Source: Apostichopus japonicus
Taxonomy: Eukaryota > Echinodermata > Holothuroidea > Aspidochirotida > Stichopodidae
Direction of reading: 5' to 3'
Length of the DNA stretch: 64,000 nt
Assembly: GCF_037975245.1 (NCBI RefSeq)
Contig: NC_092563.1
Location: forward strand, 1,019,001-1,083,000
Shown: piece after piece, positions 51,601 to 62,792 of the stretch
Layout: each line of letters begins with the position of its first letter
Position numbering within the stretch: position 1 is the stretch's first letter
Position numbers and translations under genes: made by a program
The notes under the pieces: model-generated
Told to the model about the DNA's origin: nothing
Databases searched by the model: none
Seen by the model: only the letters and a program-made list of their open reading frames with translations

Positions 51601-54373
51601 ACCCTCTGGTGTTCCACCTGACATAAAGTTGTAGATATATATAGTTATATTTTTGTTTGAGGGAATGAAGAAAGCTGTTCTACTCTTCTTCTAACTTCAA
51701 GTTGCCAATTTGATTTTTACTCTCAGAAATCCCAACGTGTTGATCCTGACCACGTCTAACGTGACGGGAGCAATAGATCTGGCCTTTGTTGACAGAGCGG
51801 ATATCAAACAGTATATCGGACCTCCCTCAGCTGCTGCCATCTTCAAGATCTATCATTCCTGCATCAACGAATTGATGAGGGTAGCGTTTGCTTCTATACA
51901 ATTTCCATCCATATAATTCTTTTGTCTTTATATCTTTCATTGTTCTTGATCAAGTCTTGGTTATTTCATGCTAACACTATTTTGACACCTGCATGCATCC
52001 ATCATATTGATTAAAGCAATTTGCTGCTGAGTGAAGGTTCCTTTATGGCAGCATTTTTATGGAGCATCACAGGTTTCCCATCAAGATGAAAACACTGTAG
52101 GACTTTGGCATTGAAGAAGGTTTTGTGAAGGGAGGCAGGGGGGATGATGGGAGTTAAATTGGAGAGGGATGGCTCGGAGCTGTATTTAATGATGGTCAAT
52201 CTCTTTCCATCGTGACTACTTAGATATCAAAAATGGAAATCTATATATCTATCAAAAAACATTCCCCTGCCAAAGGGAAGTCAACAAATTTTTTCAACTC
52301 AGTGCTGTAAATTTGAAGACATTTTGGCTTCCATCAAATCCATGAATTTTTCGTAAACTGCAAAAAACCATTTGAAAGATGTTTAGCATCACACATTTTA
52401 GTTTTTGATGAAAGTTTAAGAGGTTTTCAGAGTTTTTATGTTTGTTGCCCTTGACTTGCAGACTGGAATTATCAGCCCATCTCAACAGATTCTTGATTTA
52501 AGAGCCCTGGAAGTTGTGAGGTATCTTGAAAATGATGCTACCAAACATAGCCTCCGACTGAGGGAGATTGCACAGTAAGTATATACATATATATATATAT
52601 ATGATGTACTGGTATAGGGATGTGTTCTCATTCAGATCTTTACAATCTAAAGCCTCCTTGAAATCTGAGCGATGCACAAGGTTCTTTTTTATTTGTCAAA
52701 GTCGTTCATGTTTTAATTCTGAATAGAACCAATTTCTCATTCTATTAGTTAACTTTCTGTACTTCTGATCAGACAAGAAATAGAGAAAAGTTGCTGGTCA
52801 TCAACTGGCAAGGGTAGTTGCATTTCATTTTTTGGTTGGTTGGGGGAAGGGGAGGGCGAGTGGGAACAGTTTGATAGTGCTCATATGGAACATTGCACAA
52901 GTTATACAAGTGAATCTTGGGGAGGGGGGAAGCTGCAACTCCCACATGGTGGAGTAATTTAAGAACCAGCTTCATTTAATGCTTAGTAGCTATTCTTTCA
53001 GACATTTGTGGATTAAGCAACACTAACATTGGAGTAACTTTGTATGACTGATTTAATTAAACATCTTTCTGTAACATAATAATGATACATCAAAATATAT
53101 TATGCATTTTATTCTTGCAGAGAAAGTTATGGCCTCAGCGGGAGAACACTGAGAAAGTTATCCTTTCTTGCACATGCACTATTCATCCGGGTAAGGTTAA
53201 AGCAATCAATCAATTTCAGGGTCACTCTCCCTCCTTCCCTCTTCCAGGGGTTATCAGTGTGATGTGTGAACAATCCTCAGGGAATGAATATAGCTTTCTG
53301 GTAGTTAATGGCTGTGAACAATATGATTTTTGTTATACATAATGTTACAACTATTTTTAGCTCCTATGTAGAATTTTTGACACTTTCCTCTCTTCCCATC
53401 TTGGGATACAGTTTGTTGGTGAGGGAGGGGGGGTGGGAGTGATGGGTGGCAAATTAATGCCAACATGTTCTTCCATTCCAGAGAATGGTAGGACTTGTCA
53501 CATTCAATGCAGTGCATAGGGGAACTCACATGTGCAACTCCAAATTTTTGCAATCAGGTAATAAATTTTTATTTTTTTATTTGGTACATTTCATATATTG
53601 TAAGTTGTTTTTATTTGTTGAGGGGGTTCATCACTTATTTCAAACTATGCTCCCTAATTGCAGTAATGTTTGCTGCAATGTCGATGAATCACCCAATATT
53701 TCTCAACATGGAGTGACCGAATTGTTCAAGACTGGGTGGGGTCACCGTGATATATGTTTTGTGAAAACTCCTGTATTGTAAACTGGTTTCTAAACATCAA
53801 CAGTCAAGAACATCCCGAGTAGCCTATCATGTTTCATAAACAAAACATTTCGTAACAGTGGACTCAGTGGCGGAGGTATTGGTCAGAGGGGGCGAGAATG
53901 GTCTGTAGGGGCGCTTTCAACTTTATCTAAGCGGAGCGCCACCACAGGTTGGCGCGAAGCGTACATAAATTTTTTGTGTAAAGATACTCCCTAGATCGCC
54001 GGAAATGACCCATTCCGGGCCTTGCTAATTTGCAGATAAACGAAGAATAAATAGGTGTCATCGCCAACAAAATGTGACAAATGTCAATAGATAGATGAGA
54101 GCGCAATGAAAAAGTCAATAATCGCGAATAAGTAAAAAGTGGTAAAAAGCTGAAAAGGGTGCCAACAGTCCATTTGAGTCCGTCAAGGGGGGGCATCCGC
54201 CCCCCCCCTGACTGTATGGACGCTCCGCCACTGAGTGGACTCATTAAACATACAGTATTTTGCTTTGACTTATACAGAGCCATACCGTTACATTAGAAGA
54301 ATTTCTGGAAGCGCTGCAGCGTTCTGTGTTGAAACAATTCGAAGAGAGGCAAGATCTGGTTGTTAAGACATGA
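45676..54373 (+). CDS. TRIP13: TRIP13/PCH2 AAA+ ATPase
   Basis: Hexameric AAA+ remodeller of HORMA-domain proteins (MAD2 in the spindle checkpoint, HORMADs in meiosis). Twelve coding exons: 45,676-45,776; 46,940-47,105; 47,536-47,659; 48,078-48,224; 48,636-48,708; 49,597-49,660; 50,278-50,364; 51,337-51,443; 51,727-51,880; 52,462-52,574; 53,121-53,190; 54,278-54,373. All are GT-AG and in phase, giving 433 residues against 432 in human (from memory). Walker A GPPGTGKT at about residues 180-187; pore-region [12 protein letters not shown] about 217-228; Walker B VFVLIDE ending at 254; sensor-1 LTTSN about 301; sensor-2 region GLSGRTLRK about 383. The adaptor-binding N-terminal domain is encoded by exons 1-4, with VHIEV near residue 25 and ANHWLLPA near 125. 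The start is the first ATG giving family-like length. It is divergent from the BRD7/9 gene, and its last intron carries a young hAT-like element. Confidence 0.97.
48517..48623. repeat. Tandem duplication upstream of the TRIP13 exon 5 acceptor
   Basis: Two copies of about 53 bases containing AGTAGCAACAACTGCCTCCG, the second ending in the pyrimidine-rich tract just before the acceptor at 48,635. The copies differ at few positions, so the event looks recent. Confidence 0.9.
53865..54233. mobile_element. hAT-like MITE in the last intron of TRIP13
   Basis: Starts CAGTGGCGGAGG and ends GCTCCGCCACTG, flanked by perfect 8-bp duplications AGTGGACT (53,857-53,864 and 54,234-54,241). Its interior closely matches the element at 19,518-19,922, core included. 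369 bases, non-coding; its right end lies 44 bases from the final acceptor. Confidence 0.93.
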
Positions 54374-55353
54374 ATGTGCCAATATTAGGAATGGACGGGA
54401 CCTATCTGAACAGCGTGAAGCAATGCAAGTTGGACTGTTGAATCTGATGGGGTTAAATACTATTTTGTTAAAAGCATTGAGATAATATTCCTAATTAATG
54501 AGTATGCATCAGAATATGGCTAACAGCAGTTCTGTTTATGTCTATGACAACCTTTGTTGGGCAATATGCGTTACTAAGGTTAAAAATTAATAGAAACATG
54601 ATCAACTTTATACCTCAGTTTTACCATACCATAGATGTATTATTGGTAACCTAGGAAACTAAGGCGAGAAGTACAATACATCGGACAGTGGAAATGATTC
54701 AAATTAGAAAGTGTGTGCAAAGTTGCTATTGCATATTTGGCCATCAGGAAACAATACGACCCCTTCAAAAGGTTCTCTGGAAAGTTATGTATCGTTGGTT
54801 CAACTTTTAGGTAGTGAGGTTGGGGGGGGAGGTAAGGGTAGGGGAACATGGGTAGGGTGCTGCTGTAATTTCCCATGTTTGTCTGTCGAATCTAAGCATA
54901 TTAAGCAAATTTTTTCAGTATTGTCTTCTCTTAAACATTCTCATGAATATTTAGCATGTTATATATCATTCAGGGGTCTTAATACTGTACTTTTGGCCGT
55001 ATAATTTAACCAGGTTTTTGATAGTTTGTGGGTTGAATTTCACTAGCAGAATTGGTGAAGAGTGCCCCCATATAATGTTCCAATTTGTTGTCTGCTACAT
55101 CGATGCTGTGTCCATCTTCATGAGATGGCAAACGCCTAAGGGGAAAAAAAATCGACTTATTTATAGAAATATTCTGTGGGATTTTATAGGCTGTATATAA
55201 ACATAACCATAGAAAAAACAATGTTGATACATGACATCAAAACAATAGAAAAAGTAACAAAGAAGTTCTGCTTGTATTATGTATTTATTGTGCACCTACT
55301 TTTTGTACACAGATTCTCATTTTGTTTTAAATTGACAGAAACAATTCAGCTTA
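54374..55353. other. Intergenic region between TRIP13 and the F5/8C gene
   Basis: The two genes converge here, so it should hold both 3' untranslated regions. No open frame with coding character is seen. There is a short G-rich tract near 54,820-54,860. Confidence 0.6.
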
Positions 55354-58300
55354 TCACAAGAAATATCGAATAGAAGAAAGTAGCACAATGAGAGCTAACA
55401 TTGAATTTAAATATTGCCTAGCTGCTGCCGAGGGATTCTTGTGTAAGATTCCGTCTGTCGGTTTCATCTCGGAATCTTCCTTCTCGTTAAGAACTGGTCT
55501 TTCAGTTGGCTCTTTAAGTTCGTATTCAAACTAAATAACGATAAAAGGATAGTTATGTATAGTGTTTTATAGAAGTTTAAATGCTATTTGACTATGAAGC
55601 AATAGGCATAGGAAATGGGGGACAGGGGAGGGGGTAGGAGGAGACGCATGGACAGGAGTACATTTATGACCACTCTCGTTCAACTAGGAATGTAGTCCAT
55701 GGTTGGATCCTTTTGTTAATGCAAAAGGACGGCTACAGTAGGTAATTAAATTATCAATCATTTTCATGTTACTTTATAACCTCATAATAAGTTTAAATTT
55801 TCTAGTCTTTTCTCGAAATTTTAAAGTGAAAATAGCCCAAATTTCAATGAAACAGTACAGATTATTTTTCTACTAAACAAAACCCATGGAAACGCCCATT
55901 CATGCAGTCGGGACAGAATAATCTTACCTCAACTTGTGGTACAATGCAATCCAACATATCTGCAGAGTAAATGTAGCCTTTCAGACAAATACAATCCAGC
56001 TCTTTGGGGTCATGCAGTGCTGTCTTGGGGCATCCTTTATCCAGTATTAGTGCTGTAGCCATCTGAGGTTGTGTTGATTCAGATTGTAAATCTCTTCGAA
56101 CGATATCCCTTCTCTTGCGTTCAGATTCCCTCTCCACCAGCTGTTATAGCGGAAAATAATTATTTATAGCGTATTGAGTTAAGAGCAATTGCTTTTTCAC
56201 TTTCAATGGATCTCCCTTGTTCCAACCTCTCCCCGCACACAGCCTATCCACCACACATTGCACCATTACGTCCCAAGGCCAACGACCCCCGCACTATTCT
56301 TATTGCCAAGAAACTGCAGTATTTGAGGGGCGGTGCTCACCTTAAAGACGGTTGATATCGTGTACTCTCGGGTTTGTCCAGACAGCGCCTTGTTGATGAA
56401 TCTAATTCTGTATATTTCATCATCGTGTACGTAGCTTTGCTCCGACAGTACCTTATGAGTAGGAAAAAAATCATAAATATAATTTCAATAAGTTATTCTA
56501 AGGAAGCAAACAGGTGGGGCGAGTGTAAGGCTTCCTACGAAGTAAATGATCGACTGCATGACTTACAGTAACAAATGGCAGAGCATTGTTTGCTCAAAAA
56601 TCATGTTCATATGAGTTGCGAGTGGAACCAATCATTAGTGCATGCGGTGTGTAAAGCACCCATATACCTGTGAGGAACGATTTTCTGCCATTGGGTTAAA
56701 AATCCCCTCCAAATAACAATGGAAAAAGTCGAAAATGCTTAGCTTTTTCGAGGGTGGAGGGGGGTATTTTTTTGGGGGGGGATAATATGCCTATCAGGAA
56801 AATATCGCAAGTATTGTCCAGCAATGATCCATCCAGGCTAGATCATTGTTGAGGTACATCCATGTCCCTAACTGACCCCGGGGCTGTAGCCCCACCTTAC
56901 CCCTCTCTTCGGCCTAGTCATACCTGTGGTGAACTTGTGATGTCATAATTTCTTAGAATGGAACCCTCGACCTCTCCGTTCCTTGGTGTCATCTGGTAGT
57001 AGAAGTCATCAGCTATGTAAGCAGCGTAACGATCATCCACCGGAGCCGAGAGGCAACCCTGTATAGAATGATGTTACCATGTGTATATTAAATGCTGAAT
57101 ATGTCCTGCACACAATATAAGGAGGCTTATATATGTAAGATAAACATACATGTAACGAAATTGAAGGTGCCAGGATAGTTAGAAATGTTTCAGCCATCAG
57201 TGGGGGCCCTTTAGAATTTACATAGTGAAAACTTCTACCAATATGGCTTTTGTTAATTTGACCACCGTAACCGTTCATGGGCCTAAGCCTCTACATGTAA
57301 TTATTGACTTCAATTTGCTTATTTGTGAAGAACTACTCACATCCGGGTCCTCATTGTAGTCTTCCCCTACGCAGACCATGAAGAGGGTCAGCTCCAACTG
57401 TAAGCTGCTCCGCAGAAATTCCGGGAAGAAAGCTATTTCAATGGTAACTTCCTCTAGATGAGATACACCAGGTTTGTATCCTCCGACCAGGTTGATTGCA
57501 TTATTTCGGCCATACACCTGCTTCACAACCAACCTGGAAACCAAATTAATCTTGAATGTTTATAAGGAAACTAAACCCCTTCGCTGAAGCCCCTATATCC
57601 CCATCGTACAAGCTAAGCTTTTGAGCTACACTGTCATTGCATCTATACCAGTACTATAAATACCGCATGTTCCGTCTATAGAAGAGGAAATAACCAAAGT
57701 ACTAAATGCAAGTTGGCAGTGCGACTGATGGGCCCAAAATACTATACGAATGTGGATGCTCTAGCGGCATACATTGCTTCTAACTCAGCTGTGAGACAAC
57801 CCTAATACTATACGACGCTGTGGCGGCATACATTGCTTCTAACTCCGCTGTGAGACAACCCTAATATTATACGAATGTCGACAGTGTTTCTTTTACAAAG
57901 TGGCTATTCTTACGACTATTCGTAAGAATAATTTCCGATTACGCATGCGCAGTTGCTATTTTTATGACAGGAGTACTATTTTTACGACCAGGAGTAACAA
58001 TAATTTCCGGTTAGGGTTAGGGTCAGGATTGGGGTTTAGGGTTAAAGTTAGGGTTACCCCTACTACATGCGCAGTTGCTTTATTTACTTTACTGCGCTTG
58101 AATTCGCCTTTGTCGTAAGAATAGTTTTTAAATAATTCTTACGACTAGTTGTAAGAATAGCCACGGCCTTTCTTTTACCATGAAAAGCAGATGTTATGTA
58201 CGATTACCATGAAATGTAATTGGTAGGTATAGTTTAGAGCGTTGACTACAGATATGTAAAGCCGCTATATTGGTGTTTGTGCGAAAGGGCGATATGGAGA

Positions 58301-61300
58301 ACGATTTTTCATTTCAGTATTCTAAAAAACGCAAGCTTTTACTCTTTTTTTTTAAAATTTTACCTTGGACTATCTCGTTCTGCATCGATGAGTTGCACTG
58401 TGCTCTGAAGAGTAATCTCGTGCGATATGATAGCGTCTGGTACCTCTAGTAGTTCACATGTATCCACACTGCTTGATGACATTGTTAAGTTTGAACACTT
58501 GTAGGTTTCATATTTAAATTGAAAGTTACCTGCAAGGCAAGATGAGACAGAAGAGTATACTGCTTTGTTTTTTTTCATGAAGTCAGGGGACATTGTTGAC
58601 TCCCCTATTCTTCAACCCCCCCCCCCTCCATATCTTGACAGTACTTACTTTGCACGATGAAAGGGAGGGACAGGGGCGTAGCCAGGAATTTGACAAGGGA
58701 TGGGCAAAGTTTGTTGGCAAACTATCTTAGCGTAGCGCCACCATTAGTTGGCGCGAAGTGTACAAGAAAATTTTGGCCGATCGCTGGAAATTGCACTTCC
58801 CAGGCATTTTTTATATCATACAAAAAAAATATGCTCAAGGGGGGGGGGCGGTCACCCCTTCGTCCCCTCCCCTGGTTACGCGCCTGTGACGGGATGGCAT
58901 TTTGAGGATCTCCGAGTGTTTTAGTTGGTCAAAACACCTCATCGAGAAAACAAATATTTTGTTCAAGATCAAAACGAAATGCCAAAAAACGTGAGGTCTG
59001 AAAACTGGAAATCTCACTATTCATCACTGCATTTGCATTTCAAGTTATGAAACTATTCAATTGTATTAGGTTGCCTTTATTTGTGAGCAAATGAGCATTC
59101 CTATGGACACTGCTAATCCGAGGACAGTACATAGGTAGGCTATGAAACAAAACCAGATTTTTTTTAAAGGCTGGATGCCGTCACTAATGGAATTGCCGGT
59201 GATATTTCAGTAATACTTTCTCAGAAAGTATGTAAAATTTAATTCCTTTCAAATTCTTTACCAGTTGCATCGATTGGTCTGTCGTTTGTTACACTGGCTT
59301 CATCAACATTTAGTACCAGAGTGAAGTACCACTGTTGAGTACACTGTCCACGGTACTCGGTAAAGTCGCATTGGGGTGTATGGTTTACGTCTAGATCAAC
59401 CAACGCTTCTATGGTCTCATCTGAATAAGGATAAAAATACGACCCATATATATGAAATGCCATATACGATAGCCATGGGATTAACGGTGTCTGTACAGTG
59501 GCACAAAAAATATGGTAGCTAATGCGAGAAAAGACAAACTCCCAATTAGCATAACAGGCGGGTCACAATTATATTGATTTTGGTCACAAACTCGCCGGTT
59601 TTCTTTAAGAGGGGAGGTGCGGTTAAAGGGAAGGGAAAGTTTCAGCATGCAATGAAAAGCTCAGGTCCGGAGAAACATTTGTCGGTGCTGGATTCACAGG
59701 TGTAGAATTCCATTGTCTTCCGCAAGGGGTTTTGTTTTCATAAGTAGGCTAGATTTCGTCCCTTAACAATAGCAGTTAAAATGTCAAACACTCATTTTTT
59801 ACCTGGGCAACCTAACAGTTCCAGACGCAACGATGGTTGGTTGTTAAATGTCAAAGGGAAAATACGTAAAACCTGAGCCTTCACTGGGTTAGAGAAATAG
59901 TTGACTACCTGAGTCGATGAATCGAAGTTACCACTGAACGTCTGAAAGTAAGAAAATGAATTATGGTATTTATTGCAGCTTTTCCAACAGTAACATCTCG
60001 TACGAGAACGTGTGTCATATAGCTTTCACTTAGTGTCAAGTTAACTTCAAATCATAAATAAAGTGGGGAAATCTGTATCCCCTGTATAGCCTCTATATGT
60101 GAATCGAAGTTTTGCTAAAGTATGGCCAGAGCATCCAAGAATATTCCTAACATTGATAAAAAAAAGAGTCCTTGGAAATGTTGCACAATTTAAGATTTTT
60201 TGTTTTGACATTCTAACATTGCACAGTGACTGATGAAAACTATGGATAGAAGGGAAAAAATACCTATCTGATTTCTTATTTTCATATATGAGGACAATAC
60301 AACATAAAAAGGGTTCGATTTGAAGAGAAAAGTATATAAAAAATTGTACAAACTTCGTTATCACCATCATGGTTTGTGACTAGTTTCCAAGGTTCACCTG
60401 GATTGCTGTAGGCAACTTGGAAAGTCTTCACCCACTGCTGAAAGCCTAGATTTCTCCCTTGCGTGATCACGCCTGATATGGGGATGGGTGCAAGAAGATC
60501 GATCTGTGGAACGAGAAAAAAATAAAGGTCTGTAGTTTTTCCAACAGACAAACATTTACAGGCCTTGTCAATAAGAATAAAAGTCCTCAAGGGAGAGGAC
60601 TCACTTAATACACTGCTTAACGGTTGGCTTATATGACAGATCTTGTGAAAAACTCCCGCTACAGCTTAGAATTTTTTTGTCCCGTTTGGGAAATTAAATA
60701 CGTGCTATCTCCGATTGTTTATCTTAGCTGTTTTGCAAGGTTTAGCAAGGTTTATGACTATAATACCATGTGGCTGATTTCGTATCTACTTTAGTTCGGA
60801 TTATGCGTGCATTGTATGGTGACAGGTATAAAAGAGTTAAGTAAATAATAAAGGGCAGTTACTGAAACCCATTGGCTTATACCTGTATGTATGGATTAAG
60901 ATCACCAGAGTCTGGAATCCATGCTCCACCACTATCACTCTCCTGTTCAGTATTTAAGCGACCATTTTGAGGAGCATATAATGCCGTACCAGGCGAGGAA
61001 GCGAAGGAAGAAGAGGCACTAAGTTGAGAATCCAAAATATTACCATTTTCCATGCCAAGGGCTGTATTACAACCTTTATATTTGTAAAGAAAAGAGGAAA
61101 TAAAATAACCTTTGTTACTGAACCAAAAGTGAAGAAAGGTGAACAAATTTTCAGATCGATGGGAGGTGGTAGTAAGGGGGGTGGCCCTTAAGTCGTGGTG
61201 GACACTCCCATGTAGTGGTCATGGCACCACAGGAAAAAAGACTGTAGACGGCAGAGTGAGGCTATAAATTAGTTTTCAGCCTTGATTTGTAAGGTTTATA

Positions 61301-62401
61301 CACAAGGTTGCGCTCTAAATAAGGGAGTGCCAGTTGAAAGTGTAGTGGGACCAACTCTCCTTGGATCTGCGCGCTTGATCGAATAGCATAACGCCTTGGG
61401 CTGATCGAATAGAATAACGCCTTCGAAATGTTGTAAACATGTACGCCAATAGATGGCGCTGTTTACAATAATACATATAACTTACCTCTTGATGGTAGTA
61501 GCTTGATGTGGCTGATAGTATTCCTGCTGTTTGCTGATGTATATACTAACGAACCATATTTATAAACAGAAATGAGTTCACCGTCAGAATCTGTGATGGT
61601 CTTGAATGCCATCTCTACTTCCGCTCTGGAGCTGTAAAGTGAAATTAAATTGCTTAACTATAATATCATGTAACCAGAGATCCAATCTGATATGACGTCA
61701 CAGGACGCACTAGCGTAGAGATGAGATTGGAGAAAGTGAGGTAGTACAGTCTTTTGAGCTAAGGACAAATGGGTCAATGGTCCTATAAGCTTGCGTCATG
61801 CATAAGGCACTAGGAATACAATGCTCTAACCACAATATCCTGTACTTCAGCAAAGATCTTGCAGTGTGGCTAGTGTATAATTGTTGTACTCCAGCCATGG
61901 CAGCCGATCACATGTTAAGTGTCATTGTACTTCAGCCACAGAAACTTACTATTCCGTCACCCTTTGCAATTTTTGTAATTCACAACTAGGCCTATTTGAG
62001 GATAAGAAGAGCCTTGCTATGATGAATGAAGTTCGTCCAATCCAGATGTAGTGCTTACAGCTAGTTACCCTAAAACGTATCTGGTTTGGATGTGGGTAAC
62101 AGAGGAATGAAGTAATTCCATACCACGTAGGCCAATATAAAGGTATACATTTCAAAATCACAAAAACAAGTTCTCATCGTGTATGGTTTATTGGAATCCA
62201 ATAGTTGAAAAGGTAAAGTACCAGACAACCCATACGAACGAATTAAATTGGTGATATTTGCCAAATTTACAACAAAGAAAATAAGGCGGGAAAATACACT
62301 ACCGGTCGATATCATTGTCGGGGTCGTCTTCCAAATAAACAGTCTTTACGATAGCATACTGAAAGATTGGTCTCAATCTCTCGGTAGAACTAATTAAAAA
62401 C
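55354..62401 (-). CDS. Extracellular F5/8C (discoidin)-domain protein, 5' partial, GPI-type tail
   Basis: Twelve exons, all in phase: 62,401-62,303; 61,631-61,486; 61,073-60,883; 60,503-60,354; 59,941-59,803; 59,420-59,262; 58,529-58,364; 57,533-57,341; 57,058-56,924; 56,451-56,341; 56,140-55,928; 55,530-55,354. They give about 625 residues. The first two exons seen encode a region I do not recognise. Exons 3-5 form an F5/8 type C domain (begins GCNTALGMENG, includes WIPDSGDLNPYIQIDL and VLRIFPLTF, ends ELLGC). About 240 residues of beta-rich, cysteine-containing sequence of unknown family follow, then a polybasic ERKRRDIVRRD site, a four-cysteine stretch (CPKTAL to LDCIVP) and a hydrophobic tail (MLALIVLLSSIRYFL) ending at the stop, typical of a GPI-anchor signal. 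A furin-type site ahead of a membrane anchor recalls zona pellucida proteins, but I cannot align a ZP domain. The exon at 60,354 uses an unusual GTTTGT donor. Upstream exons were not found to 64,000. Confidence 0.8.
57741..57872. repeat. Tandem duplication of about 62 bp in an intron
   Basis: Two imperfect copies containing CGGCATACATTGCTTCTAAC and GCTGTGAGACAACCCTAATA, plus the start of a third, in the intron after the exon at 58,364. Confidence 0.85.
57897..58168. mobile_element. MITE with 35-bp inverted ends and a 10-bp flanking duplication
   Basis: Inverted ends 57,900-57,934 and 58,130-58,164 begin GTGGCTATTCTTACGACTA and match at nearly all positions. The direct repeat TTTCTTTTAC flanks it on both sides (57,887-57,896 and 58,169-58,178). 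The centre contains TTAGGG-like repeats and two copies of ATGCGCAGTTGCT. The 9-10-bp duplication suggests a Mutator-like origin, but the family is unassigned. Confidence 0.8.
58671..58886. mobile_element. Short hAT-like element in an F5/8C gene intron
   Basis: Starts CAGGGGCGTAGCCAGG and ends CCTGGTTACGCGCCTG; the interior has the shared core (58,720-58,780) and a G-rich arm. The flanking 8-mers match only partly, so it is older or rearranged. 216 bases, non-coding. Confidence 0.75.
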
Positions 62402-62454
62402 CTGTAAAATACAAAACAAATAGAATAAGTCATAACTAGGGTCGTACGGTTATT

Positions 62455-62792
62455 CAGTGGCGTAGGAAGGTACTTTTGAGTGGGGGGGGGGCTGAAGACT
62501 GATGGCTGGCCTGGGGGAGGGGTCTAAGGAAAAAATTGGAAATTTTTTGCATTTCCAGGTGGCCTCAGATGCAATTTGGTGCAATATAGCACACTTCAAC
62601 CCACCCACTCCATTTTGTATTGATTTTGCATTTTCACCTGGCCTTAGATGCAATTTGGTGCTCCAAATGAGATTTTTTTCTCATTTGTAAATGAAAAAGG
62701 GGTTTTCTGACTTGCGAAGCGGGGGGCGGAATGATACTTCCGCCCCTCCATATTTTTCACTGGGGGCTGGCGCCCCCGGTTCCTACGCCCTT
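62455..62792. mobile_element. hAT-like element upstream of the last recognised F5/8C exon
   Basis: Starts CAGTGGCGTAGGAA and ends TTCCTACGCCCTTG. The flanks GGTTATTC and GGTAATTC differ at one base, with the exact junction ambiguous by one or two bases. No shared core is visible inside, but it contains a duplicated piece (CCTCAGATGCAATTTGGTGC and a variant). Confidence 0.65.
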
